A stretch of 64,000 nt of DNA from Bradysia coprophila. Lineage: Eukaryota > Arthropoda > Insecta > Diptera > Sciaridae. The stretch spans positions 2,542,001 through 2,606,000 of the forward strand of contig NC_050736.1 of assembly GCF_014529535.1 (NCBI RefSeq), given 5' to 3'. The translations under genes and the position numbers were made by a program. Of this stretch, positions 35,858-48,245 are shown piece by piece. The notes under the pieces are model-generated. The model had not been told where the DNA came from and made no database searches. It saw nothing but the letters and a program-made list of their open reading frames with translations. Positions within the stretch are counted from its first letter, which is position 1. Each line of letters begins with the position of its first letter.

Positions 35858-36003
35858 AAAAAATCCAGCAAAAGTTTTACTTTTGAGTTGAGAAAAATCT
35901 TTTACTTCATTTGGTTTTTCAAATATTTGATCAAATATTTCATAAACCAAATGAAGTAAAAGATTTTTCTCAACTCAAAAGTAAAACTTTTGCTGGATTT
36001 TTT
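35858..36003. repeat. Spacer-less 146-bp near-perfect palindrome
   Basis: The left 73 bases (starting AAAAAATCCAGCAAAAG) and the right 73 are reverse complements with only two mismatches, both about 11-13 bases from the centre. The centre falls between 35930 and 35931 (TTGA|TCAA), so there is no loop. No clear target duplication flanks it. It could be a very young foldback element, a hairpin-RNA source or a cloning/assembly fold-back; the sequence alone does not decide. A short block of the arm (AATCTTTTACTTCATTT) recurs at about 40765. Confidence 0.85.
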
Positions 36004-37416
36004 TTAGACCGTATTAGCTAGAGTTCTTCACTTATTTTGGAGTCACTGCTGACAACAGATGAATAGTCGTCAAGACCTTCTAACTTGGAGGAGTCCAATC
36101 TTTAATTAAAAACAGACCTCGTTGTGTTACACGAAGCGTGTCACATAATATAGAAATTCTTTTTTTTTGTAATAACAGCAAAACGTGTAAGGTAAGTTTT
36201 CTTGTCCTATTTGTAGTACATTTCCTGTAAGTAATTGTTTATTATAATTAAACAATTTTTTTTTAATGTTTAAAGTTTTCATTTGGACTAAACATATTGG
36301 TCCGATCCTCAATCTCTTAGAATAATATTTGCGAAATGTAAACACAAATCCGTAAAAACGTACAAGACGAAAATTGCACACCAAGCCTATTGAAATGATC
36401 AATATTGATTGAAATGACCTTACCATACATCTACATTTCATTTTTAATTTAATTTTTTTGCGTTACAATTCCTTAATGATTTTGTTAAATAGTTTTTCTT
36501 ACTGCAAAATTCTCAAACGCGAAGTTCCTCTCTCTCACACACAGACTCTACGTTATTAATGTGCTCAGTAACTTAATTACTGGAAGTCTCAGCTTTGTAT
36601 TAGTTACGTTAGTTGTTGCTTCTGGTATATATATGAAAAAGGTCAATTCCAAAGTGAATTTGGATTGGTTTGTATGAATCGAGCCTCTATTTGATGACGT
36701 GACAAATTACATGTTTTAAATTACGATATATCGTACACTTCAATCGGCTTTTGTTCGCTGTCGCGTACAGTGAATTATTTAAGTAATAAAAATACATCCA
36801 TCATATTGGCGCTGCACGTAGTTCATAAATGAATTGTAATGCGAACGTTTATTATGTGATGTCTTTCGAATCGATTCATAAATATCTATAATATCAATAT
36901 ATATAGTATATGAATGGATATATAATTGGTGCAATGACATTGTCATTAGGTTTTCGGTTATAAGCCGCAAAAGAAATAGTTATTCCAATAATTTTTTAAT
37001 TGCGAACTGGAAATATTTTTTTTTCAACATAAAATTTACCTTGAGCTTTTTTTGAGGTATTTGAGTGAAGTACGAATTTTACTATTTAAATGCTAATCAT
37101 AGAAATTCCTCTAGTAAATTTGTCCTTTTCACACAAACTTTCGTATATACCTGATACATTCAATGATGAAGCTGACATGTCTGTATGTATACATTCATAC
37201 AAATCATCGCCAATTCTAACATGCCAATAATAATTAAAATTTATAGATAAATTGCTAATTGGATTAGCGAATACATATAGATGCAATGTCCAGTGTCAGA
37301 GAATATATCAAAATTTGACGACAAGATGAGTTGTTAAGTGGCGCCGATTTGAGCAACATTTCTGAATATATTTAGGTTCACCATCCCACTCAACATTGAA
37401 CTGATCAATCATATGA
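36004..37416. other. Gene-poor spacer
   Basis: No supported gene. Short minus-strand frames (36127-36441, 36779-36970) have no recognisable domains. Confidence 0.45.
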
Positions 37417-37475
37417 AAATGTTTAAAATACCAAAACAAATGATTTCATTTTAATAAATACTTATTCACTTCGAG
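37417..37475. repeat. Imperfect direct repeat, left copy
   Basis: Matches 40631-40689 in the same orientation: ACAAATGATTTCATTT, then AATAAA, then TTATTCACTTC, with a weaker match extending upstream. The two copies bracket the retroelement frame at 37553-40372. They are too diverged for a fresh target duplication and could be 3' ends of two tandem element copies. Confidence 0.7.
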
Positions 37476-37552
37476 CTGTACCGGCTGCATTGAATCATTA
37501 ACTGTTTGACTAACATTGAGTATGTTTATTTAGTTAACAAAATTCAAATTTT

Positions 37553-40372
37553 TTACAAGTAAAATATTTCGTTTAGATTTTTAGAAGGCGGAAGCGTACC
37601 CAAGATTGATGCAACGTTTCCTCGTTGAATTGCTATTCCTAGCCGTTGAAAAAGGTAGCTCGTTGCTCGTTTCTCTTTCGTTACTTCTGTGATTTTGCTA
37701 CCGATTTGTTTTAATAATTTATGTCCAATCTTTCCGTAAACTCCAGTCGTTTCGGATGACACCGGTACAAAAATGAACTGATCTCTTAAATGGTCGTATT
37801 TTTCCAGTTTTTTATCCTCTGCTTGTTTTGCAACATAGCCAATTTCGCGTGACGCTCTATTGACATATGATTGAGCGAAAGTGTCTGAACAGGTGTAATC
37901 CCATAGCAGGGATTTGCCCCTCGTCCAAGGAACAAGACTGAGACCATCAGGTTTTTTGCCATCGGGTGCAGAACAACCAGGTGGTTCACGAGTGCATGGT
38001 ACTTCGGCCGATTTGAGCGCGCGTTGCATTATGTTGTTAAATGTTTCGTGTCTAGGTTTTGTTCCTGCAGCTTTACTACATGACAGTCCATGTCTCGCAA
38101 ATTCATCAACTTTCGTTCCACACACACATTTATGTGGTTGTAGAATAGGTAAACCTAAACGTAGTGCAAACGAAACTCTGAATTCGTCATTGCTCATGTG
38201 TGTTCCGAGTTGTGGAGCTGGAAGTGCTTGCAACCACGCACCTGCATCTTGGGAGGAATTGGCCAAAATTCGAGCTTGGTCCGGTTTTTCAACCAACGAA
38301 CTTCGTATTAATGTCAATTTTCTGGCTATTTCGAAAGCTTCCCATTTGCTTTGGAATGGTCGTAAAGACTTTTCAGGTAGTTCCCCAAATTCCTGACTCC
38401 AATGTTGTTCCGCTTCCTCTTTTGCTAAATCGAACTGCCGGTAAATTTCAGGTAACAGTCCATTTAGCAGATCAGAAACATTATACACTGATGACAAAAA
38501 GCATGGAAGAGCTATGTCTGAAGCATGTCGTATTCCAATTCCGCCTTTCTTTATTGGTAGTGAAGATTCGATCCACGCCAATTCCGTGAATTTTATGTTG
38601 AAAAGTAATTCCATTGAATTTTTCATCGTTTCGTCGTACTGCAATAAACCAGATGCATTTTTCCACATTGGTGCTCCACGCAAGAAGAAAATCAAACATG
38701 GTGTTGTCACAGACAGACGGAGAAGATAATATGCGCTGTGCCTGCTTATATGTTTCAATTTCTCTGCCAGATTCTTTAATTCAATTATTTTCTTTTCCAG
38801 ACAGATTTTCGACGCGGCTTCGGTAAGGGGACTTCCCAACAAGAATTCGTTTTCGATTTTCATAATTTGAATTCCTTCAGCAATTGAATCAAAATGTACG
38901 TACAAATCATTTCGAATTTTTTCCGATTCTGTTCCCAGAACTGACATTTCGCACTTCGAATGGTTCAATTTTAAGCCGATTTCATTTGCTTTGCTTATAA
39001 TCTCTTGAAGTGCTTTCGAAACGGAATCAGGTGTACCGGCGATTGTTCCATCGTCAAGATACCATATATTCAGGTCCAATTCTTTTAGGGATGAAATAAT
39101 ATCCTGAAGAACAAGGCAAAACAGTGCTGGTCCAAGTGGATCACCTTGCTGGACTCCTCTTTGGGATAAGATAACATGTTCTCTGTAGTATACGTTTGTG
39201 GGGACTCGATAGCACTGTTCAACAAACTTGTATATTTCTGGTATCGTTGATTTCACCTTTTGTAACAATGCGTCTCTTCTCAGTTCATTGAATGCATTCT
39301 TCACGTCGATTTTTATAAACACTCGAACGGACGTATGTTTCGATCCATAATAAATGCGTGCTGCATGTGCGCCAGCTTCTGCGCCATTCCTAATTCCTAC
39401 TCCTAGTTGGTGTGGTAGGAACAGATTGGATAATACCGAGGCCACTCTTCGACATGCAATTTTTGCTGAAATACGTCTCCAAGTATTTCCAACTGCGATC
39501 GGTCTAATCCCTCCATCTTTCTTTTGCAAAGCTGTTAATGACGCTCCATATATGTACGGACAAATAGTTTTCGGAACGTCTCCTTTCAGTGTTATAGTTA
39601 TCAGTGACGTCAATGCTTGCAACAGTTTAACACCCGCATCGCCTATTTGAACGTATAATAAGTCTTTCAGAATTTGTGGGCGTAAACTATCAAGTCCGCC
39701 AGCAGTTCCTTTCCTGAATGAAATAATTGACAAATTAACCTCTTCTTCTGTTGGTGTGATCTGTTCGATTTCAATTAAAGAATCAGGAAAATTTGACGGC
39801 TCTGGATGTGGAGGATGTTTTTTGTTTAATTCATTCAACGTTGCCTCGTTATTTGGTGCGATGAGGTCATCCGAAGAGATCAGCCGTAATGCGCCACTGA
39901 CATCGCCATCTGACAGCTTGGCTTCGACTTTTTTGAAGATATTGTTCCGCTTATGACTTGCATTTGTTTCGTCGTTGTTTGTTGCACTTGGTGGCAATAT
40001 TGGAATCGTTCGTATACCCTTTTCGTGCCACAATTTTACATTGTCTCGAACATAAGATGTTAGATTCGTCACATTTTCATTTTCGCTCGGTATCTTCAGC
40101 GTTGCATATGGGAAGAGTAATAATCGATTCCAAGAATGTTCATCATTCATACGAACACACTGATTGATAACGTTCGTCAAAACATTCGCAACATCTTGTC
40201 GTGCTCCTTTTGGGCATCTGCGTAGAGTCGGAATAGATTTTCTAAGAAATGCTAATCGATGTCCAAAATCGGTAGGATCAATTGAGTCGAATTCATAATC
40301 GCCACCTTCGAAATCTTCTTTTGTTACCTTCTTTTTATCGGGATGTTTTTTGGCAATGTGAATATTTACTGA
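37553..40372 (-). mobile_element. Non-LTR retrotransposon frame: RT plus R2-like endonuclease, 5'-truncated
   Basis: The minus strand is open for 939 codons, from just after a TAG at 40375-40373 to TAA at 37555-37553. It has no convincing initiator. The first residues (NIHIAKKHPDKKK) look like the His-x4-His end of a C2H2 zinc finger, so the N-terminal fingers are missing. RT blocks: GGLDSLRPQ (about residue 225), FIKIDVKNAFNELRR (motif A Asp about 356), RGVQQGDPLGPALF (motif B about 405) and WYLDDGT (catalytic box about 438, YLDD rather than YADD/FADD). Then a zinc knuckle, CVCGTKVDEFARHGLSC (about 749-765), and a restriction-like nuclease signature: KPDG (about 807), LLWDYTCSD (Asp about 825) and KKLEKY. 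This domain order is that of R2-type elements. The frame is intact, suggesting recent insertion or selection. Confidence 0.85.
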
Positions 40373-40630
40373 CTAACATAGTTATGTACAGAAAATTTTT
40401 CGTTTGACTAATTATCCTAGTCCGAGTTTTGCACTAGAGAATGCAATGCAGAGTGTGCTGAAGCACTCGGATAATTTTACTCATCTGGATACGAGATATC
40501 AAATTACTTCCCTAGTACAGGAATCTACTATTGGATCTTAAAAACAATGCTTCTGCGAGTATTTTTACCGCGTTACCAAAAAACTTTTCTACGTAACTTT
40601 TATGCAACATAGAACCGGTCAAATCGTATA

Positions 40631-40689
40631 AAAATGCTTGAAATAGGAATACAAATGATTTCATTTCAATAAACATTTATTCACTTCCT
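40631..40689. repeat. Imperfect direct repeat, right copy
   Basis: Partner of 37417-37475. Similarity extends weakly about 30 bases further upstream (CAACATAGAACCGGTCAAATC against CAACATTGAACTGATCAATC). Confidence 0.7.
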
Positions 40690-40821
40690 TTATAAACTTT
40701 CGCAGACATTAGTTATCAAATCTTGTACTTAATTTGAACATTGTATAGTCAAAACACAATCGCAAAATCTTTTACTTCATTTCTTTTGACATGCATTTTG
40801 CTATAATAAGACAGTTTTACC

Positions 40822-40878
40822 CAGAGCTCATCGTTTATCGTTTATTTTTGACGTCGTCGTGCATAACAGATGATACAC
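40822..40878. repeat. Dispersed GAGCTCATCG repeat, copy 1
   Basis: Block CAGAGCTCATCGTTTATCG, then TTATTTTTGACGTCG, then CATAACAGATGATAC. Related blocks occur at 41346-41393, 61072-61118 and, split by an insertion, near 60757-60900. Confidence 0.65.
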
Positions 40879-41174
40879 TACTCCACTAGAGAATAGGTTG
40901 GGGCGTATTTTTATTATGTTTTTATTTTAAAAGGCCTGACCCAGTCTGAACTTAGAATTGAACAAGGAATCCAGAATAGCAAAAAAAAAATCAAAAATTA
41001 ATTTGATTTTTGATTTCGGTGTAGTAGCATGAGGTTGCACACATTGTTAACTGATCTCACGGGCATTCGGGAACAGAAGGCATTACCGCTACCTGTAGTT
41101 AATAGCTGAGAAGCCCAGCTATAAAATACCTTAAGAAAGTTGAAGATCTGCGTCTTCACTCGGACAGAGTGTTC

Positions 41175-41295
41175 CCCGGGTGAAAATTAAAGTCTCAAAA
41201 GTTCGAAAAACGTAGTCTCACGTCTCAAAAGACAGTAGATTTGAGACCATGAGACTACGTTTTTCGAACTTTTGAGACTTTCATTTTCACCTGGG
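41175..41295. repeat. 121-bp foldback element
   Basis: Arms of about 55 bp start CCCGGGTGAAAAT (right arm, reversed, CCCAGGTGAAAAT) and share a perfect run of about 34 bases, from AAAGTCTCAAAAGTTCG through to ACGTAGTCTCA. The loop is about 10 bases. Non-coding. Confidence 0.78.
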
Positions 41296-41345
41296 TCCCA
41301 CAGAAAATTCATTGCAGAGATGTTTTTTGACAAGAAAATGTAACA

Positions 41346-41393
41346 CAGAGCTCATCGTTTATTTTTGACGTCGATGACCATAACAGGTGATAC
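41346..41393. repeat. Dispersed GAGCTCATCG repeat, copy 2
   Basis: Same block order as copy 1 (CAGAGCTCATCG, TTTATTTTTGACGTCG, CATAACAGGTGATAC), about 520 bp away in the same orientation. Confidence 0.65.
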
Positions 41394-41703
41394 AGTATTT
41401 CGAGTCTTCCATACAATTTATATTTTCGGTCATTTTAATGGATAGAATCATTCTGCCAACGCCAATACAATTAATGCTGTCGCAAACGCCATTTTCAAAA
41501 CGCTGGTGGTACACATAGTAGCACTGTGTATTATATATACCTATACCCTTAATTAAAACGATTTGTATTAGTCTACCTCTATGTTTTTATCTATAACGCA
41601 AATGGAATGAATACTGTTATGGGGTGGTTTCCAAGGTAACGACAACATAACAGAGCCTAAAATAATACGAAAAAAATCACTCGCCAAAACAGAAATCAGA
41701 AAA

Positions 41704-44700
41704 ATGTCGCTTTTCCAATTGTGTCGATGGTGGTATACTCAATGTCCGGATTTTGGAACAAACTACGACAACAATTCAATGCATTGTTGTCGTATTGGCT
41801 CAAACGATAATGACAAGGATTACATTGTTGTTGGTTCGCATTCTGGTCACTTGAGCATATTTAATCCGTCCGGTGATCCTCCCGAAAATAACAACGATAA
41901 TGCGTTTAAAGCAACAGACGTCCTAATCGAAATGAAGCTACCGAATCCGATTATTGGAATTGAATCTGGAAAATTTATAGGGTAATACCGAGTTTGTTGG
42001 TGGAAATCATTATGATGACCAGGAAATTTTAATTTTAATTTCTCAGATCGAAAGAGAATGGAAAATGTCAGCTGGCAATTTTACATCCAATGAAACTTTC
42101 TATTTACGCTATTCACACCACTGAAGGACATGCTTCGCATGGTTTGAAATCTATTGCGAAACACCAATATTAACTGATTCTAAAGCCGTCTAATTCCAGG
42201 CGATCAATCGAAATTGGAACTTTGTTACGAATACAAGTTTCAAAGGTTTGCATTTTCATTCTGTAAGGGAAATTTTGGTAGTGTCAAGGGAAAAGAATTC
42301 TTTTGTGTGGTTCACATGGACAGTTCGTTAAGCTTTTTTGAACAAGACTCCATTGCATATGAATGCATTTTACCGGGTGAAAGGAACATACCATCAGTCT
42401 TTGTTTACGTTCAACGAATCGATAGTTTTATTACCGTTTCTACTGCATACGATGTGGAATGCTTTAGGTAACAGTCAATGTCTCTGTGTCGTTCCAAAAA
42501 TGTATTTACCAACAATTTTATAGATACCAGGACCTATCTCAGAGTAGTGAAACTGGTGGAAAAGTTATCGAAGCAATGTGGGTGGCAAATATCGGCATGG
42601 ATTGGATGGCATTGGATGTTACTTCTTTACAATTAACTAAGTGAGTTTAGGATCTCGTTTCATTTCTTTGGCCATGACTAATAATGATTGGTTGTTTCAA
42701 GTGACCAATCTGTAATTATGATTCTTGGAGAAAATCATTTCATATCAATAGCCGACGATGGATCAGTTAGATTCATAAAACGGCTGGATTATTCGCCGAT
42801 GTGTTTTCACTGCTTCGTGATTGGATGGTATTGGGGTAAGTCTATGTACTGGAGTAGAAATCGCTTTTCACTGAATTTTTATTTATTGAGTGTTACAAGT
42901 ATGGGGGGAAGAAGGGTTCATACAATTGTGCGAAAGTTTTGTGTTTTAATCAAATTTCTCAAACGACTGTATTTTATAGAACCAAATGCTAGATTAATTA
43001 CATCAATTGTAAGCGAAAGTGGTTCACTGCTAATTTATGAGGAGTCAACACTCATTTGGGCCGCCCAACTAGCCGAAGTACCTGTATCTATACAAAGATC
43101 TAACGTAAATGGATTAGCTGGAGCTGTTGTGACATTAAGCGAGACTGGACAGCTTCAAGTGGGCTTTTTGGGTTCTGAGCCACAGCCCTTCAAAGTGCCA
43201 CCGTTAAATTTGAGTGAATTAAATTACGAAAACGTGCAAAAGGAATTAGCCGAATTGGAAAAGGATATAAAATCTGGAATCGATTTCACGGACTTATCGT
43301 TAACTAAAGCCCTAGCAAAAAAAGATCTACAATTGAAAGTAACTGTCGATAGTAGACTTGAACCTTGCAACTTTCCCACAAAACGTTCATTTGAAGTTGC
43401 TAGACAAATGTGCCGCGTAAGTCTGATAGTGACGCCGAGTGTATCGTTGGAACAAATTCAGATTTTGTTTGTGGCATCAGAGCCGCTAGTTTGTTCTGAA
43501 CCATTACATTTCTTACGCAATGTTCCCATTAACACTTCGAAGAGGGTAGACGTTTGGATGTATTTTAACAACACGTTGCCAGCTCATTGCACGGATGCTA
43601 AAGTAGTCGTTTCGTTCATTAATCAGCAAAGCATTTGCAGAATATTAGAAGAGAGAATTTCATTGCCAATCAAATTATTCTTTTCTCAACATTCGCCACA
43701 AAAGGAAGCATCGATTAAAATTACCTTCAGCGTTGAAGGGTCGGCCGAAACGTTAAGCTTGAGCGCATTATTTACACCTGATTATTCAATGGAATCTGAT
43801 CTTCAAGCAGCGGGATTTAAATCAAATATAACCAACACGGTCATTACAGTTATTACAAATAAACAGCAATCAAACCGAATAAGGTATTTTTACATGACAC
43901 CCAGACACTCTTTATGGGTCAATATAATTGATGCTAATCTGGTCTTAGGATTCAGTCGGACGATCTAACTTTATTTGGAGCATTTCTCGAAGTCATGAAA
44001 TGTCGTATTGAAGATTACACTAACAAATCAACAGCTAAGTCTCAGAATCAGGCAGCAAAATTAAAATTAGTATTTCTACCGAAAATTCCGATCAACGAAA
44101 TTCTATCCAAAGTTGACGGTCACACTGACGCTTTAGGCAAAGTCAAATTACTTCAAGTAAGTTAATCAGCTAAGTTTATTATTGTACCTTGACTATAAAT
44201 GCATTCCTTTATGCTGGACTAGGACAAACTTGACTCACGATCGGCACAGATGCGTCTTATTGTACGAAGTATGTTTATCAAGTTAGAAGATAAAAAAGAA
44301 AATGCAACTGAAGGAGTTATGATGCTATATAAAACCACTCAGGATCAAATCAATGAAGCCTTGAAAGAACTGGACACTGCAATTTTCGACCTTAAACAGT
44401 AAACTGTGTTGTGAGTGGTAAAAATTATAGGGAAAATTCAATTTTATCGGTTTCAGGAGTCGTCAAAACCTATCTTGTGCTCTAGCAATGTGTCGCATTA
44501 TAGTTGAAAATTTGGACCTCCCTAACAAGACTACGGAAGGACTATGCTCGATTTTGATCACCCCAATTGTCGATTGGCTAAACAATGTGAGTACGTTGGT
44601 GTTCGTGAGTGTTCATGGCTTTTAATATTGAATGATTCAGACTTGGGAGGAAACAACAAACGATTCCCTTGACCGATTAAACCATATTGGTGCATTGCGT

Positions 44701-44976
44701 AAAAATAAAAATGCGTCTGTCGATGATCATCCAACATATGCGGCGACTTCGCTGGACATCAATCGGTACAAACGTCGTTTGTCAGCACTCTTGGAACGAG
44801 TGTGTCGCCTTTGTTCGAAAAAGGATAAGAGCCAGGACGAGAATAATCTGCTAGAGACCGATTGTTTGGAGGAGGAGGAGGAGAACGAGGAGGAATATAA
44901 AAGTGATTGGATTAGTGATAACCAACCTCAGGTCGATTTAAAGCGATCCGATTTAGTAACAATGGATAACAGTTAA
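41704..44976 (+). CDS. BBS9: BBSome subunit BBS9 (PTHB1)
   Basis: Ten exons: 41704-41981, 42047-42141, 42200-42467, 42524-42640, 42702-42835, 42980-43883, 43949-44156, 44223-44398, 44457-44586 and 44641-44976. BBS9 is a core scaffold of the BBSome, the coat complex that moves membrane proteins into and out of cilia. The start MSLFQLCRWW is the family's typical N-terminus. A beta-propeller follows (IVVGSHSGHLSIFNP, GSVKGKEFFCVVHMDSSLSF, GENHFISIADDGSVRFIKRLD), then the LSELNYENVQKELAELEKDI linker, the GAE-like and platform domains, and a C-terminal helical part. The C-terminus ends in a Glu-rich stretch (LEEEEENEEEY). Intron 5 must use the GGTAAG donor at 42836; the GT eight bases earlier would create a stop. 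MCM8 follows on the same strand, 690 bp on. Confidence 0.94.
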
Positions 44977-45667
44977 ACGAAAGGCTATTCATCTGTTATC
45001 TACAACGACGACAACAGTAAATGATGAGCTATGCCTAATGCAGCCTTATGTAGCAAAACTTATTTTTAAACAATTGAAGTAGCAGACCTTGCATAAATTT
45101 CTTGAAAATATTTGATGATTGGAAGTCACAGATTCGATGATTATACTAGTTATTATGCTTGCCGTCTGTGATAGGTTAAAGACTTAAGGGCGTACCTATT
45201 GTATGTGACATAAATGTTGAACAAATGGATTAAATACAGCCACTGGTGTCTTATAGTTTTGTTTTATCATCAAATTCCTAAGGCTGTAAAACTTGGGGAG
45301 GTAACACAGTTCGCCATTTAATTCAAGGCTGTAAATTTTGGTAAGGTCACGCAGGACGGATTTGAATCAATATTTTCGTTCTTTGACTTTAATGTCATCT
45401 GACACACCATATGGTACTAGTGGTACATTCAGTCCTCCAGTCAGATTTCAACAAAAGTTTATTAAACCAAAATAACCGTTGTCTGTTGTTAGTGAGAGTG
45501 ATTTAATTTACGAAAGAATTAATTTCCTATCTGATTTGTGTCACTGCAAACCGTTTTCAAAATACGGAGACTGTCAACTCACCTGCATCAAAAGAAGAAA
45601 TTGTTTCGGGTGAATAACGTCAAGAAATCGGTTGCAAAAGTCAAAGGACTTATCGTTTCTTTGAAAA
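44977..45667. other. Spacer between BBS9 and MCM8
   Basis: BBS9 3' UTR and MCM8 promoter. Contains a two-copy 45-bp tandem repeat (45280-45355). Nothing else is seen. Confidence 0.5.
45280..45355. repeat. Two-copy 45-bp tandem repeat
   Basis: AAGGCTGTAAA starts at 45280 and again at 45325. In both it is followed by a TTGG-AGGT-AC-CAG pattern with small changes. Non-coding. Confidence 0.5.
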
Positions 45668-48245
45668 ATGAATCCACCACAGCGGGGAAATGGGAGAGGT
45701 CGAGCTAGATGGACTCCATTCAATTATCGAAGAACCTCGAGTGTTGGCCGACGTCCGAAAACTATTTCCGTACCAGTTTCTCATGCGAACTCGGATGACG
45801 ATGAGCCTACTAACTCATCCGAATCCCAACCAGTTATAGTCAGACATATTTCTGCAAATAATGACCAATATCCAGGCTGGAATCTGTATTTTCCTGAAGA
45901 AAGTAAGTCGATTTTGTGCGAAATCTACTACTTCCATTTACTACTTTCATGTTCTACTTCAGCCTTTGCAGAAGAATCAAATATTGTTGGAAAACTTAGG
46001 GCATTTGAGGCTCATATTACATCTAATCCAGAATACGATCTGCAGATGGCAAGGAAAAGACTTTGGTACCCATTGTCGTTATCAAATCTGACTGGTGACG
46101 CAAATTTAATGACAGCATGGCCAACATTTGCACAGGATTTGGTTGACACGCCTGATGAAACACTAAAATGCCTGGGATTGGCAATGCATCAGCAACTGAT
46201 TAACCTTCCAAACACTCCATGCTCAACGCAGAGTGACTTTACGACAAATAAAGATGTCAGCTTGCAGCAAGTACATGCACGCATCCAGACCAACTTGAAA
46301 CCCGTGACCATAAACTCGTTGAAGGTAGACAGAAATGGAAAACTGATCGTCGTTAGGGGAAATGTGGTACGTGTTAGTTCGCTGGAATATCGTGCGACTT
46401 GGATTGCGTATCGATGTCTTCAGTGTAATGCTGTGCAAGCCATTAAACAACCTACACAAGCCGAAACAAGGCCACGATCATGTCCATGTAAAAATCGTAG
46501 CTCCAGCAATTTCATTTCGATCGTGTCATCGCCGTTCACGTCCACCGAAGCATGTCAAACGATTCATCTACAAGAAACTCTCAATGCCAATCAATCCGGA
46601 AGAGTGCCTCGAACAATAAAAATCGAATTGTTCCAAGACTTGGTTGATTCAGTTTATCCCGGCGACGATGTAACTGTTACGGCAATTGTACAATGTCCTC
46701 CTCAGGAAAGAGCCGGAGTATCGCCTCTGCGTGATATCTACCTGAAAGCCGTATCGTTGTCGAGTAACCGAAACGCAACAATGACCTGGAAAAGCACATT
46801 CTCCGATAAAGATCTTGGAGCGATTCAAGCCATCAAGTCAAAACCGTGTCCGTTTCGATTGCTGATACATTCATTATCTCCTTCGATTTATGGACATGAG
46901 CTGATTAAAGCTGGACTCGTATTGGCGCTGCTAGGTGGTAGTGATAATCCAAATCGCCGATCTCAATGCCATATTCTGATCGTCGGAGACCCTGGTCTTG
47001 GCAAAAGTCAAATGTTACAAGCATGTGCTGATGCTTCTCCGAAAGGTTAGTGCGGTATGAGTGTACTTACTTATACTTTGGGTAATCATGATAAATTTTA
47101 GGAATTTTTGTGTGTGGAAAGACAAGCTCCACAGCCGGTCTTACAGTAGCCGTCCATCATGAAAAAGGAAATAATACGTCCTTGGGTGCTGGCCCTTTAC
47201 TATTAGCTGATCAAGGAACTTGTTGTATTGATGAATTGGACAAAATGTCGAACAGTAATCAGGTCTGATAAATCAGGCAATAACAGAAAAACGAAATTTC
47301 TAATCTAATATGAACGACCTACAGGCTCTCCTAGAAGTTATGGAACAACAGTGTGTGTCTATCGCTAAAGCCGGCGTTTTTTGTTCGCTACCTGCACGTA
47401 CATCGGTTATTGCAGCTGCCAATCCGGCTGATGGTCATTACAATAAGTCCAAAACTGTCTCTGAAAATGTAAAGATGAACCCGGCACTACTGTCCCGCTT
47501 TGACTTGGCATTTATCATTCTTGATCGTCCCAATGCTGAACTCGACTCCGTACTTCATGATTACCGCAGACATTTGTCTGGTATGCCACAAGTGCTGTCT
47601 CCCAGCGCTTCTTTTAACGGATCGCAGGCAACATTGAGTGGCCAAGCTAACGAACCACTCAATGTTAGACTCAAGCTGCAGAGAAATGAAAAGATCGACC
47701 CACTACCGCGCGTCCTTATGCAGACGTATATTGCCTATGCTCGAAAATACTGTCATCCGAAACTTTCCGAAGGGGCCATAGGCCTACTACGTGACTTCTA
47801 TTTGGAATTGAGAGGTGTTCAGCAGGGCGACAATTCCATTCCAGTTACGACGAGACAATTGGAAGCAATGATACGACTGACACAAGCACGTGCCCGTGCT
47901 GAATTGTGTGGCGAGGCGACAGCTCAACATGCAAGTGATGTCATCACGATTGTGAGACATAGTATGATCGATGTTTTTAGTACCGACGTGGGGACGATAC
48001 AATTGCAGCGTAATGTTAACGGTTCCGGGATGAGTCAAACGAGTCAGATTCGACAATTTGTTCGGATATTGCAGGTGAAATCGACACAGTCGAACAAGAC
48101 GATATTTTCGCTTGCTGAATTGAAGGAAATGGCTGTCAATGCTAACCTGAGATTTTTGAGTTTCACGGATGCTATCGAGACGATGAATATCCAAGGATTT
48201 CTATTGAAAAAGGGTTCAAGTTTATACAAATTTCTGAATGATTAA
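45668..48245 (+). CDS. MCM8: DNA helicase MCM8
   Basis: Four exons: 45668-45902, 45963-47045, 47102-47272 and 47325-48245, about 802 residues. MCM8 is an AAA+ helicase that works with MCM9 in homologous recombination in most animals; the fly orthologue, rec, acts in meiotic crossing-over. Visible parts: an N-terminal basic, disordered segment; an OB fold with a C4 zinc finger (CLQCNAVQ...CPC); Walker A GDPGLGKSQ at the end of exon 2; Walker B CIDELDKM in exon 3 (Leu at the position usually Phe); sensor region PARTSVIAAANPADGHYNKSKTV (first part); arginine finger LLSRFDLAF; and a C-terminal winged-helix-like part. KTVSENVKMNPALLSRFD and GVFCSLPARTS identify MCM8 rather than MCM2-7. It is convergent with TRAPPC13. 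AATAAA at 48382 implies a 3' UTR of about 150 bases. Confidence 0.95.

Larger units (their letters stand above)
40373..41703. other. Repeat-bearing spacer before BBS9
   Basis: Holds the right copy of the direct repeat (40631-40689), two copies of a dispersed repeat (40822-40878, 41346-41393) and the foldback element at 41175-41295. The BBS9 promoter lies near its right end; no TATA box is evident. Confidence 0.5.

Noticed and set aside
37786-40167. Plus-strand frames across the retroelement
   Set aside because: Antisense to the RT/endonuclease frame; no domains.
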